The notes below the pieces were generated by a model. It had not been told where the DNA came from and made no database searches. It worked only from the letters and a program-made list of their open reading frames with translations. Made by a program: the position numbers and the translations under genes. Of a stretch of DNA of 64,000 nt, positions 11,763 through 22,990 are shown in pieces; positions within the stretch are counted from its first letter, which is position 1, and the number at the start of each line of letters is the position of its first letter. This stretch comes from Symsagittifera roscoffensis (taxonomy: Eukaryota > Xenacoelomorpha > Acoela > Convolutidae), in contig NC_087063.1 of NCBI RefSeq assembly GCF_963678635.1, positions 44,620,101 through 44,684,100 of the forward strand. The letters run 5' to 3'.

Positions 11763-11917
11763 TGTTGCTGAGCAAATAGTAAATTCAGAACATGTTTGAA
11801 CTATAGTTGCAGAAAATACAAGGACAGTAGACAAGCGTATACACAGTGCGCGTCCCGGCGAGCTCGTCGAAGGTTCTAATTCCGCCTAAAACATTTCCTT
11901 TTTGAAACTCAAATATC
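11763..11917 (+). repeat. BEL/Pao 5' LTR (approximate 3' edge)
   Basis: Begins TGTTGCTGAGC and aligns with the sequence at 18147. The two LTRs differ by many substitutions and small indels, which indicates an old insertion. The 3' edge is set by the last clear match (CTCAAATATC). A convincing primer-binding site was not found. Confidence 0.65.
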
Positions 11918-12341
11918 CGCCGAACTTGATGGGACATAAATTTACGCTCAGTAACCTGGTTCGAACCTCCAAAAAAATGTTGTTTTGTTTAGCTATTTAA
12001 ACTAGTTCATACTACGGCTTTGACTGACAGGTTTTTGTCTGTCAATAAAGCCGTGTTTTGCCAAAGTCAAAGTGTTTTGCTATAATTAAGAAGAAAAATA
12101 GATTGAATAAGAAGCAACGTGAGGTCTTTAAGCAACGCACTCTCATGTAAGTCAATTTGCATGAGCACCTAGCCGAGGTATACAGGTCTTTAGCTCAGAA
12201 GCTTGGCCTTGTAGTGGTGGTATAAGTTGTTGCATATATGTTACAGTGCTTCAATTCCGTTTTGTTTATTTTCGGTATTGAATTAAGGTTTGATACCACC
12301 CTCTCTTTATATGTAGCAGCACATCGTAACATTTTGTCGCA

Positions 12342-12641
12342 ATGAATCAGGAATTACGCCGGAAGGTACAAAAGCTTCTTAAGTATCGGCGTATTTTGGA
12401 AATTGAGCTCCTTAATGTTCTTAAAATCATTCAAGAAGCCATAAAGAACAAAAAACGAAAAGTGATTGTCGAGAACTACATCAGAAATTTTTTTCCTGAA
12501 AAGGACTTTTTCAAAAATGGCGAGATATATCAAATGGCGAAAAATGCTACTAATATAAAAAAAATTTGCGAGGAATTGGAACAGTGGCTTGACCTGCTGT
12601 CAAAAAGACACGATGAGGTAATTCACAAAGCTAGGAACTAG
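12342..12641 (+). pseudogene. BEL/Pao gag, N-terminal part
   Basis: An intact 99-codon frame, MNQELRRKVQKL and onward. It is rich in Lys, Glu and Leu and predicted largely helical. It ends at a TAG 200 bp before the next gag frame, so gag is split. The assignment rests mainly on its position, first after the LTR of a BEL/Pao element. Confidence 0.6.
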
Positions 12642-12854
12642 GTATGATCTGAAGAACAGGTAAGGTCCGTTTCATCGCGTTCGGGGGAAGTGGCTTCCTC
12701 GAAAGGTTCCCAAAAACCTCGAAGTTCACATTGTTCTAGGGTCTCAGGTCAGAGTAAAATAGACTCAAGTACTTCCAGTCAACGGAAAAAAAGAGCTGAG
12801 TTGTTGTTGGCTAAAATAAGATCAGAAGAGATCGAGAGATAAAAAGAAGCATCA

Positions 12855-14640
12855 ATGCGCTTACTAGAAACCAAGCAAAGGTTGGAAGAAGTACACATCT
12901 GTGAGGAGAAAAGAAAAAAGTATGTTGAAGCCAAAATCGTTGAGTCTGAGGAAAACTCCGACTATGAGGAAGACTCCGACAGTGTTGACCTGTTGGATAG
13001 CTTGATAAGCTCTCACTGGGAAACAGCAGACAAACGCACAGAAACTTGGGTGGATAAAATGCCGAATTTGAATCCAGTAGTGATCGTAACCGAACCGAAC
13101 GTATACACTTCTGGATTGGATACGGTTCCCTATACGGGGGATGTCATTCCTATGTGTAACGCTCAATTAGGTGGCTTGTCTTCTACAATGCATGAGGCTG
13201 AAGTTTCTCCCATGATTCGTAAATATCTTACGCAGATTGCTGCCGGCACAATACTCGCAAAATACCGGCGAATATGGGTCGAATTTAAATCAAGATATTA
13301 CACAACCACAAAGGTTTTCAGTGGGGGTAATTCTGAGCCTGCCACGCCTGCTAATTTTGAAATTGTTCCATCAACTTCGTATATAGCTTTACCTCCTCAT
13401 ACTGCAGTTGTTTCGGTAGTACCCCTGTAGGTAACCCCAACTAATTCAGTCAGTTCTATAACCCAAACCTCGCGTCGTGGTTTCCTGCAACTGTAACACT
13501 GATTCCCGCAGTTTACAACCCCTTACTTTTGAATGAGTCATCGCACGTATTTGAGCCAATAACATCTGCTGCCCCTCCAAAATCCGTAACGTTCCCCTAC
13601 AAAAGCGGTGTAGCTATTTACTATTTCACTCCACCACACGAGCAAGTACCTTTGCAATGACCGATTGCATGGGAAATTATTTGCTCGTCCATTCATCAGC
13701 CTTATTTCTCAAATCACGCCACATAGTGCTTATACCAACCTGTCCCGAATTATGTAAATTCGCCATCGCAATCGATATCCGTTCGAGACTTAGCATCGAA
13801 CAGGAAAGGTCTTTTACCCGAAAACAAAACTTTCAAAGTATGATGGTAATCCGTTGGAATGGCATTAATGGATGGGTCAGTTTCGGAGTCCGAATCAACT
13901 CGTTCGGATGACGTCAAGCTGATGTACCTTAAAACACTGGAAACTGGGGAAGCTAAGTTTGCGATAGCGGATTTCGCGGATTCAGGTCGAATCGACAAGG
14001 AGGTACTAAGGGTCCTTGAACGAAAAATTGGGCAAACTCAAACCACCGTAAGCGCCCACTCGAAAAATTTAAAAACGTTCTACCAGTGAAAATGCTCAAT
14101 TCTGAAAGCATTACTAATTTGCTTGTAATATTTCAAGTCTCGTTGGTCTGTTTCGATCTTTGTCATATGAGGAAGATCTGAAAGGAACCGTATCTTGAAT
14201 CAAGTTGTATTTAAGTTGCATCCGAATATCCGAATTTGTAAGGGTCTCGATCGTCCTACACGGTCAAGCGCAATTGGTATTGCCCTAACCTCCTTAATTT
14301 CAACAAGTGGTTGAAAAAGGCCAAATCGCAAGAGCGTATGAAAACTTTTGATTTTCCTGGTCAATCAAAAACCGAGGAGCTCGTCAAGGAAAAAATCACC
14401 ATCCGAGTTTTTGCATCCACTGCTAAGCCGAACAAGGTTGAATATCCTCCCTATCCGCAGTGTGCTGGTAAACATTCGTTATGGGGAGCAATGTCTTTAA
14501 GGAAAAGAACCCTACTTAAAAGGCGAAGTTTTCTGCAGAAAAAAAACCCTGTTTCCCCTGTCTCCAAGCGGACCACAATGTTCTGTACTTGCCCGAAGGC
14601 TAGGAAATGCACTAAATCTTAGTGCAAAAGTACGCACAAT
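12855..14640 (+). pseudogene. BEL/Pao gag, remainder with zinc knuckles
   Basis: Broken into frames at 12855-13430, 13657-14089 and 14311-14622. The first begins with a charged coiled region (ETKQRLEEVHICEEKRKKYV). The last holds cysteine/histidine spacing of the BEL/Pao gag knuckle (CAGKHSLWG, then CTCPKARKC). Several frame changes are needed to read through, so no functional gag is present. Confidence 0.6.
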
Positions 14641-14739
14641 GTCCTCTTGCATGTGCAGACCGCATTTTCTCTCCTCGAATGGAAGAAAACAAGTCCTCTA
14701 CTGAAAAACTCCGGCCGAAAATTCAACGGCGTCTTGTTC

Positions 14740-15180
14740 AGCAACCTCGTCGTGTTTAGTCCAAGTCAAGCACCGATAACGCTCTCGTTTTGTGTGATTC
14801 CGCAAGCAATCACTCCTGGCTTTCCGCAAGCTTGGTCTACCGTCTGAACTTGTCAGGAAACAAGATGATTTGATCCTAAATGGTTTTAATTCAATGAAGT
14901 TAACAAAACGAAGTTTTGGTTAGTCGAGGGCACATTATCCGCTGAAATAATGAAAACCGATTTTAACTTCAATGTATCTGCTTACGTAAAGGATGAAATT
15001 ATTGTTACGTCTCAAAAAGTTGATGTTCCGGTTCTTCAAGAAAATTATCCATACCTGGAACCAATAGAGCGAGTTCGGCATTGTTATTCGGACATTGAAA
15101 TGATAATTGGCCAGAATTTTATCACGTTATACGCCCGTTCGATTATATTCAATATGCACATCGGAAAACTGGTTGTTTGT
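14740..15180 (+). pseudogene. BEL/Pao aspartic protease region
   Basis: One frame reads CDSASNHSWLSASLVYRLNL, corresponding to the D-S/T-G/A-S active-site motif of retroelement aspartic proteases followed by the BEL/Pao S-W-I-S-like motif. Further on the frame changes, and at 14950 reads through DVPVLQENYPYLEPI to EMIIGQNF, the second conserved protease block before reverse transcriptase. Gly in the motif is Ala, as in some BEL/Pao copies. A stop and a frameshift separate the two halves. Confidence 0.65.
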
Positions 15181-15239
15181 CTGCCGTCTGCCGGTCGGTT
15201 ATGTTTGAGTGGTCCACTCCCTTCTTCGTCTGGATTGTT

Positions 15240-16490
15240 GTCTACATGTTTCACGTGCAATGCCGAAGACGTGGATTTTGTAAGCCAAGTTAAAGCGTGG
15301 TATGAGTTAGAAAACTATGGCACATACAAAAAAGTTGATGCTCGTTCTGCAGTCGATCAGCTAGCGCAAAATTTTCTTGAACCAACAACAAACCATGATG
15401 GTGAACGGTTCTGGTTAGTAATGTTATGGGCCGATAATAGCAATTCTTTACCCAAGTATTACTACTCAGCGCTGACAACAAGGTGCTTGAAAAACTGCTC
15501 GATAAAGATAGTGGTTTAAAGAGTAAGTACACTGAGACAATAAATGAGGACACTATAAAGCTTATGTCATTCCGGTGAACATGAACGATCCTCAGCTCCG
15601 CCCCGCCCCGCCCGTGAATGGTATTCACCACACCATCATCTCCTCAACCAAAACAAGCCAGATAAAGTTCGCCTGGTTTTAAATGCCGCATCAAATTTTC
15701 ACGGCCAATCTGTAAACAAATCTTTGCTCCTTGGGCCTGATTCATTGCAAATTTTGTTACACGTCGTAATGCGCTTCCACCAACATCAGTTCGCCGTCTC
15801 CGCGGACATCGAGGGTATGTTCTTCCACCTTGAGATACCCCTTGTGATCAACCGCCTTTGCGTTTTCTGTGGCGCCAAGATGCCACATCGGATGTGAAAA
15901 ATCTCCAGTATACCCGGCATACTTTCGGTGCTCGGGACTCGCGCACGAACTTTGCACTTTAGCAAAACGCTTGGGATAACGTTGCAGTTTTTCTGAAGTA
16001 TCTAGAGCAGTACTTACTATGTTCTACATGGATAATTACTTGGATTCATTCGAAAATCGCAAAGAACCAATGAGAGTAAGCATGGATCTGGTGAACATTC
16101 TCAAATTGGGAAGATTCCGTCTGCTTACGGTAAAGGCCCGCCTGCTTCCTAAATTATTTGGCGCATAACTGAGAAACAATGAGATGGTCCCTCCTTTACC
16201 AGAAGCACTCCGGAAGCAATCAATTAGGTTGGTTTCCTTCGTACCCGGATTATTGAGACTCAAAAACCTGAAATTGTGTTTGTTTTTGGTAAAGCAAGAG
16301 TAGCACCAATGAAGGCTTTGTCCATTCCGAAGCTGGAATTTGGAGTTGCAGGCAGCCTTGCTGGCATCTAGGTTGAAGGAAGATATTTTCCGGGAATTTT
16401 CAATCGATGTAATCCGCACTTTTTTGTGGACCGATTGACCCAAGGTGTTACAAAGGCTTCACTCCGTCGATAAATTACCGACTTTCTTCG
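15240..16490 (+). pseudogene. BEL/Pao reverse transcriptase, disrupted
   Basis: The frame passes through KPDKVRLVLNAASNFHG and SLLLGPDSLQ to FAVSADIEGMF, the BEL/Pao RT block with motif A Asp. Later an in-frame FYMDNYLDSF stands where the Y-x-D-D box belongs, so the second catalytic Asp is Asn. Stops and frameshifts occur around 15895 and 15980. The enzyme would copy RNA into DNA in an intact element, but this copy cannot. Confidence 0.75.
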
Positions 16491-17014
16491 CAAACCGTAT
16501 TTGTGAAATAAAATGAGCCACCACTGTTGATCAATGGTTCCATGTAAATTTTGTAGGTAACCCCGCAGATACTGGGACACGCGGAATACCGGTGGAATGC
16601 CTCAAAGAAAGCAATTAGATCAGGGGTCTAAGCTTCCTTTCAGGCAATGAGTGGCCTTTTAAACCAAATCTGGATGTTGTTATTAATATCCTCTCAAAGA
16701 AATCCGTGGACGACACCCTAGAAAAATTGACAGATCCTCTCACGAGTACTTCGAAGTAGGCAGAGCCCGTATTTGTTTGGGAGAAATATATTAGTTTTAC
16801 GAAACTGCAGCGATACGTTTGCTTTATGCTGAGGTTATTGCCAAAACACAAGCACTTCCTTAGGCCTACCGCTGAAATAACCGATGCGGTCGAACTAGCA
16901 ATTGCGAAAGATAAATCGTTACTTTTGGTTCAATCCGAATTGTTACCGGTTGAGTTCAATCAACTTCAATCTGGCATACCCTTATACGAAATCGACGCTT
17001 AGCCGAAATCAGTT

Positions 17015-18085
17015 TTGAAACTAAGCATCCATCATCTTAGATTCTCATCACTTGATGGTGAATTTGTTTCTGAGGCGTCGGCACTTTGCCAACAAAATCA
17101 ATACTTGGATTATTTGCGATCCATAGTACAATTGGGGTTTTATGTTGTGCAATTGAAAGATGTTGTTTTATTTACAGAAAAACTTACCGCGCGTCCTTCT
17201 GTGTCAGACCTAGCTGTCGAGTGGCTTAGTTGCCACCTTCGGCCTTTCAGCAATTGTAGTGTGGATTAATTTGGTCCTTTTTACGTGACTATTCGCCGCA
17301 GTAGTGAGAAATTATGGGCTTTTCTGTTCACCTGCATGACTACCCGTGACGTACACATCGAAATTGTTCCGTCTATGGACACCGGCTCTTGTGTCGTGGG
17401 GATTGACAAATTTATCGCCCGCCGTAGTACGCCAAGTGTTGTGTGGTCAGACAAAAGTACCAATTTCGTTGGAGCTGAGAGAGAACTTCTGCTTTGCGTA
17501 CGAAGTTAGAACAGGCAGGCTCCCGAAGTGTTAGTGCATTAGAGTATTTAATGGAAATACAATCCTCCTGGCGCGCCGCATCATAGTGGGTCTTGAGAAA
17601 GGTTAGTGCGCAAATGCAAACACGTTTTCTACGCAATCCTTGTAACTCGCAAGTTAACGGATGAGGTATTGTCGACCACGTTTTGTTATTGGAGCAATCA
17701 TCAGATGCCCGTTCAAAAACACCTGTTGGTCCCGAATGAACTGAATTGGAATTGATAACGCCTAGCCAATTTCTTTTGGGTGAGCACTCTGTTAGCTTTC
17801 CGTCGCTGACACTGGATGAAAGTTTCGATCACCGATAGCGTTATGTGAAAGCACAAACTTAAGCAAACGCTTTAGCAAACTTAGGCAAACTTAAGCAAAC
17901 GCACAAACCGAAAAAGCGCTTAAAACGGCATGCCGATTCGAACCGCGATTTACGAACTGGTGATCTCGTCTGGATTGTCGATTCGATCCCGGCAGCGCTC
18001 GTGGGCACTACCATTAAGGTCGAGTAACTGCTCTACACTACGGCAAAGATAACCTCGCTCACTCTGCAACCGTTAAGACCTATCG
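17015..18085 (+). pseudogene. BEL/Pao integrase, disrupted
   Basis: At 17270-17500 the protein reads FGPFYVTIRR, CMTTRDVHIEIVPSMDT and SDKSTNFVGAERELL, the DDE integrase core with the first acidic residue near DVHIE and the second in SDKSTNF (Asn to Lys change beside it). The upstream frame 17015-17269 probably carries the H2C2 zinc-binding region. Downstream, at 17950-18085, a short frame resembles the C-terminal basic tail. Several frame changes are present. Confidence 0.75.
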
Positions 18086-18135
18086 GCCCAATTAGTAAGA
18101 CCGCTTGTTGAACTTGCTCCGGTTCTCGTCTCTTT

Positions 18136-18146
18136 GGGGGGGGGGA
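18136..18146 (+). other. Polypurine tract of the BEL/Pao element
   Basis: Ten G residues and an A lie directly before TGTTGC of the 3' LTR, the expected site for plus-strand priming. Confidence 0.75.
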
Positions 18147-18345
18147 TGTTGCTGAGCAAATAGTAAAATAAGTACAAGGTTGAACTATTATACAAGGACA
18201 GCAACCGAACGTATACACAGTGCGTCCCGGCAGGTTTGGCGCAGGTTCGAATCTCGCCTACGACATTCCTTTCTAAAAATCAAATAGACGCGATTGATGC
18301 AGGTTCGAATCTCACCTAGAACATGATTTCTATAAATCAAATATC
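18147..18345 (+). repeat. BEL/Pao 3' LTR with an internal 58-bp duplication
   Basis: Begins TGTTGCTGAGCAAATAGTAA. Its end contains the block GCAGGTTCGAATCTCGCCTA twice (about 18241 and 18299), while the 5' LTR has one copy. GGTTCGAATCT resembles the B-box or T-arm of a tRNA, but no full tRNA can be folded here. Confidence 0.6.
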
Positions 18346-20113
18346 AAAACCGTTTTGTTATTTAAAGTTAAATTTGTGCTGATTCCGATTCAAATAAATT
18401 ATTTGCCCGACAGCAGTTTTAACCGATTAGAACAGAGCACAAAACATTTAACATGTTTGAAGACTTGTCTCTGTCTCTGGAATTCAGGAACATACAGACA
18501 CAAGAATGTGCGCCTATCCAGTGCACAGTTTGGCCTCATAATGTTTTTCCGAGCTCTCCCAAGTCACTATAAACATCCTGTTTTAACAAACTTTCTGGGC
18601 TCTTTTTCCTTTTTTCCCCATCTCACATAAGCACCAACGTTATGGTGTAACTAGGGGTTTTACAAGTTTGACCATGAAGACCAAATTTGTTTTCCATTGC
18701 CTGAATAGTTCGCATGCCAATTTTCGTAAGATTCGGAAAATGTAAACAAAGTTTCACTAGTAAAAATTTGCAGGTGGGGGGAAAAAGGAAAAAGAGTGAC
18801 TTTCTGCGCTGCAGGCAAGATTTTCAGACTTTTTTCTAGTCCTCCTTCCACCATATTTGAATTTCAAGTTTCAAAAACTATTTTAACGTTGTCATAACGC
18901 AGTGAAATTTTGCATAGTGAACGAACAAACCAACAATTTTGAACAGAATTGGTCTTCATACCTCACATCGAACTGTCACGAATTTAGCTGTTATAATACG
19001 TAAAACAACTATGAAAATTGAAATTTTAAATGCGGGGGACAAAGGAAAAAAGCCGGTTTTTTTAAAAAAAAAACAGGCTCAAAAGCGTTTTTAAGCACAT
19101 GGAAATTTTTGATCAAAAAATAGGGATTTTCGGCACGTACTTCCTCAAAATTAGTATATATCGGCGTCGAAGGGTCAGTCAGCCCCCATTTTATGCTCAG
19201 TCAGCCAAAAATGGATATCTCAAAATAGTACAAAGGGGACCCTTTGAGTCGGCAGAGAGTCGGATCAATGTCAGATCCAGTTTTTGATTTTTTTTGAAAC
19301 ACGGTCAATTCCCAGGGAGGGTAATTTTAGTCATTTGCATGATTTCCATAAGACTAATTGATCAATGTTGAATTCATTTAAGTTACTAATCAATTTTTCT
19401 GGAACTTAGTTCTTTTGTTAAGTATTGTAATATTCTCGGATTTTGTTTTTGATGACTGATTTTGTTTGTAAGCTATTTTTGACACTTCATTAAAAAACAT
19501 GAAACTTGTCATCAAAAATCTGAAAAAGTGGCGGTAATGTTGGATATAGTCAAGTGATAGAAAGTAGTATGACATGTTTGTATAGTTAACTGCAGCAAAC
19601 TTAAGCAGGGGCGGATCTATGGTTTTCTCGAGGATGAGTAACTCTTAAAAGTTACATAAGTTACAGGATCTAACTTTCGAAACTTTATTAGTTCGACCAA
19701 ATTGATTTCCTGAGCTCTCCTAAATCACAATAAATACTCCTAAACTACTTCCTGCACCGCAGGCAAATGTTTGAAAAAAAAACAAGCCAAAAAAGGCGTT
19801 TTTAGGTACGTTTTCGAAAATTTTGATCAAAGCAATTAGTATATATTGGCGCCACAGGCGCCTTTAGAACAAATTTGGGGTTGGTTGGGTGAACATGGAT
19901 GTCATAAAATAATACCAAAGGGGGTAACTTTTGGTTGGTGATTAGTAGAATCCTTGAGAAAAGGAAGCGTCCGCCATTACCCAGCCAACCTCACTCCCGA
20001 CACCCCCCCCTGATTTGAATGGTTCCTGATTTGAATGAAAACCTTGTCGTAAAAACTTACACTTGAATTGAGACTTTTTCGTATTTATATCAAAGCTTTT
20101 TTCCTTGTTTCAG
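18346..20113. other. Intron 2, distal part, with diverged dispersed repeats
   Basis: No gene supported. Two copies of a low-copy repeat are recognisable, a diverged one at about 18500-19300 and a clearer one at 19605-19900. The shared words are GCAGGCA before an A-run, GAAAATTTTGATCAAA and TTAGTATATAT(T/C)GGCG. Confidence 0.5.
19605..19900 (+). repeat. Dispersed repeat with GGCGCC hairpin (related to 22045-22370)
   Basis: Starts GGGGCGGATCTATGGTTTTC and runs to TTAGTATATATTGGCGCC-ACA-GGCGCCTTTAGAA, a small hairpin. The copy at 22045 shares the start (GCGGATCTTAGATTTTCTCG), the middle (TTTGCACCGCAGGCAGGTTT) and the hairpin. No coding capacity. Confidence 0.65.
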
Positions 20114-20312
20114 AAAAGAACTTGGGGTGAAACCAGGCAACAGCATTGCTCTTCTGGAGCTGAACGAGCCAATTCTGGAAGAAACAAAAATAATTGAGAC
20201 TTGTGTCTGCAACGAGCAACATGGTACCTTGTTAGGAACCTGTGGTTTGGGGTTGGACTCTGGGACGGCTGGAAAAATACCACAAGTGTTGCGGGAAATA
20301 AATTTGAGGAAT
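20114..20312 (+). CDS. S1 serine protease homologue, exon 3
   Basis: The acceptor CCTTGTTTCAG opens a frame that completes the split Arg codon and reads KELGVKPGNSIALLELNEPI. Active S1 enzymes have N-D-I-A-L-L here with the catalytic Asp. This protein has Ser in its place, so a second triad position is lost. The next block, CVCNEQHGTLLGTCGLG, fits the interdomain cysteine and the C-G-x-G strand of S1 proteins. The donor is probably GTACCT at 20313, leaving phase 0. If the donor were not used, a stop follows three codons later. Confidence 0.75.
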
Positions 20313-20540
20313 GTACCTCGTTAACTTTTCCCCCGTTTATACAGTGTTCTTGATAGAGAACACTGGTTTATAAAAATTTTTGGAACGCGTTCAATTATTC
20401 GAAGTATAACTAGTCTTCTAAATTTTTGAATCGAATCTGCGTGTTCAAAGATTTATAGAACTGAGTTTTCTTGCAAAACAAAAGAGCAATTTTAAAACTT
20501 CTAGGTTCGCGACGAGAATCATTTTACTGAATTTTAACGT

Positions 20541-20943
20541 ACTGGAACCAGTTTAAAACCAGTATTTATATCCAATTATATTATTGATAAAACTATCTCT
20601 ATAAAATTTTTTCTTGCTAACCAATCATGATCTATAACTAACACTGACAACTATTTAGTTTATAATATTTTATTATAGTTTCAGCAACAGAACAAAATAA
20701 ATATAATTTAGAAGACAATTGTTCTCCTTCAAGATAGTTCCTGATATCTAACTCGCAAATACCAGTATACTCTAGATCTATTGAGACTAGGAGATATAAG
20801 AGTAAGATTAAGATTGGTATTGGACTAAGAAGTTGCACGAACATATCCGGCCAAAAATAAGATAGCGTGGCGAACAGACAGTGTATCTTATCTGAAAATA
20901 CTCTATGAGTGAACCACCCCGGACATAAACTCATCTGGTGCAA
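20541..20943 (-). repeat. Dispersed repeat encoding a hydrophobic peptide, copy 2
   Basis: Minus-strand relative of 885-1272. The open frame spans 20638-20943 (101 codons). It reads LCPGWFTHRVFSDKIHCLF, then a membrane segment (PILILLLYLLVSIDL), then YTGICELDIRNYLEGEQL. Copy 1 keeps LCPGW-THRV, HRLF, the whole hydrophobic core and YTGIC. It lies inside intron 3 of the protease homologue on the opposite strand. Confidence 0.6.
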
Positions 20944-20985
20944 CCAGTGAGGCTCGAAATCACGACCTTAAGATTATAGTGAACC

Positions 20986-21942
20986 CACACCGAAGTTTCA
21001 TGGATAAAAATCGATTATAATGGATTTTTGTTGACTAAAATCTGGTCTATATAATTGATTATCGAGGCAAATTTAGACAACGCAATGGATTTTTAATTCA
21101 TTTTAATCGATTTTTACCGAAAAGTAAAAAATCCATTAAAATCTTAATAATCGATTACCATCCATTTTTATTTTCAATATAATAAATGGAATATTTTTTT
21201 GAACATAAAATCCATGAAAATTGATTAAATTTTGTAAATAATGACTCCACTTTTTGCAGCTTTCTGTAAAACTCGAACGAACACGTTCATCCAGGGGCGG
21301 CCAATATTTTGTAATTTTGAAGAGGCCAATATGTGGTAGTTTTCCAAAAAACGCCCAAAAACGACATTTTTGACCAGTTCCCCACGTAATCCCCCCACCA
21401 ACCCCCTCCCCCCTTACGGAACCTCCCCCCACCACGTACCCCCTTCACGTACATACCCCCACGTACCCCCCCCCCCCCACTAAACACCCCTACCTACCGG
21501 GACAGGTAACTGTGGTACTGGTAAACGTGGGGGGTGTCGGTATGGGATCTATAAGTAATTTTTGTAAATTTTCATTAACGCGATTGAAAATAGGAAAAAA
21601 TGAAATTTAGCGAGAGAACAAAATAACTAACTTGAGTTTAACAATATTATAAAAAAATGAAAACAACACTCAAAAATATATAATAAATGGATTGTAATCC
21701 ATTATAATCGATTCAAATGGATTATTTTTCTTCTGATAAAATTTTTTAAAAACAACTTGAAAACAATCGATTATAATAAATTATAATCGATTATATTGAA
21801 ATTTTTTTGTTTAAAAAATATATGATTTCACTCCATTTTCAATCGATTTTTAAAGTTTGTTTTTGTTATTTCATAGAGACTGACAATGAATATAATCCAA
21901 TATAATCGATTACTAGCCATGAAACTTCAGTGCGGGAAGACA
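20986..21942. mobile_element. Long inverted-repeat DNA element rich in ATCGATTATAA
   Basis: The ends are inverted copies of CCCRCACYGAAGTTTCATGG followed by ATAATCGATTATA-type sequence (20985-21035 and 21890-21942). Inside are many AATCGATTATAATGGATT words in both directions. The centre (21360-21540) is strongly C-rich, with runs of 5-14 C. No transposase is encoded. The Gly-rich minus-strand frames at 21136-21487 are products of the C-runs. No target duplication was recognised. Best described as a MITE-like or foldback element. Confidence 0.65.
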
Positions 21943-22044
21943 CTTATATGAGTCGCGTCAGTTTTTTTGATTTTCTGTTCGTTTTTTACTTGTAAAAAAT
22001 TTAGAAGTTGTGCACGCTCATAATTGGCTTTCGAGATTGGAATC

Positions 22045-22370
22045 AGGTGCGGATCTTAGATTTTCTCGAGGGGGCGGATTTTCAAAAAATTTTTGAAAAA
22101 TTTGACGACCTTTTTTTTAATTGATAAAATTAATTTTCCGTGCTCCTAAAAAGCACTAAAAAGACGCTGTTCTGGCCAAATTGTTTGCACCGCAGGCAGG
22201 TTTTTGAAAAAAAAACCTGTAAAAAAAATCTTTCTTGGGCACTTTTTAGAAAATTTTGACAAAAAAATGCGTTTTTTTTGGCGCGCGCTCCCACTCAAAG
22301 TTAGTATATATTGGCGCCCAAGGCGCCTTTAGAAAAAATTTAGGGTCTGATTTCTTAAAAAGTATCAAAG
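22045..22370 (+). repeat. Dispersed repeat with GGCGCC hairpin, second clear copy
   Basis: Matches 19605-19900 at its start, its GCACCGCAGGCAGG centre and its TTAGTATATATTGGCGCC end, where GGCGCC-CAA-GGCGCC folds into a hairpin. Confidence 0.65.
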
Positions 22371-22990
22371 CTCAAACCTCATTTTTTGTATGAAAAACAA
22401 TTTCGCTCTATAGTTGAAAGAATCAAATGGCTCAGAAACATGAATAAATTTCAAAAACAATTTTTAATCATAAATGTGTCTTGAAATTTAAAGTCTTATT
22501 GTAAAGTTTTTTTCCTTTGGAAATTTTAAACTGAAAACAAGCCATACTATCCAAAACTCGAGAGTTGAAAAAAGGTCAACCTCTTCTAGTTTTCTCACGT
22601 GCGTTTTCTTGTGTTCGTAACTTTTTAATTTTGACGTCAAGTTCAAAAATTTTCTTTTTCTAACAGTTTTGATTCGTGCTTTGTTTTGCGTTTATTTTGA
22701 AGCCATCACCTGACTTTTCTTAGCACTTGACATTGTTAACTTTCAGCTTTTCTAATCTCCTGTCTAAATTGAACTCTCAATTCACTGCCATCTTCTCAAC
22801 TGTTTTGTCATACCGTACAGATTCATACAACCCTTTGAAATCAAGCTTCCAGAACAATACTAAAGACCTGTTTCCGGCTACATGCAAAGCATGGTCATCA
22901 AAAATTTGATTCAAATTAAAATTGTGCTTTTTTCTTTGACCTCATTTAGGTAAAGTAAATCATGCAAACATTCGTGAGCTTATTTCAGGG
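22371..22990. other. Intron 3 sequence, no gene recognised
   Basis: A 60-codon frame at 22727-22909 follows a TTTCTTAG acceptor-like site. It shows no S1 motif and no other domain. It might hide the missing short exon of the protease homologue, but nothing in it proves that. Confidence 0.3.

Larger units (their letters stand above)
11763..18345 (+). mobile_element. Degenerate BEL/Pao LTR retrotransposon
   Basis: Order: LTR, gag, protease, reverse transcriptase, integrase, polypurine tract, LTR. The LTRs share TGTTGCTGAGCAAATAGTAA and a GTATACACAGTGC core. Protein blocks match the BEL/Pao type, namely a gag with CCHC knuckles, a D-S-A-S protease, the RT block KPDKVRLVLNAASNFHG and the integrase block CMTTRDVHIEIVPSMDT. 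Many stops and frameshifts separate the blocks, so the element is dead. It sits in sense orientation in intron 2 of the protease homologue. A target duplication AAAC may flank it, but the 3' LTR end is not certain. Confidence 0.85.

Noticed and set aside
18235-18270. tRNA gene
   Set aside because: Only a T-arm-like word is present. No D-arm, anticodon arm or acceptor pairing can be found.
21136-21487. Glycine-rich minus-strand proteins
   Set aside because: They are translations of C-runs within an inverted-repeat element and overlap in several frames.
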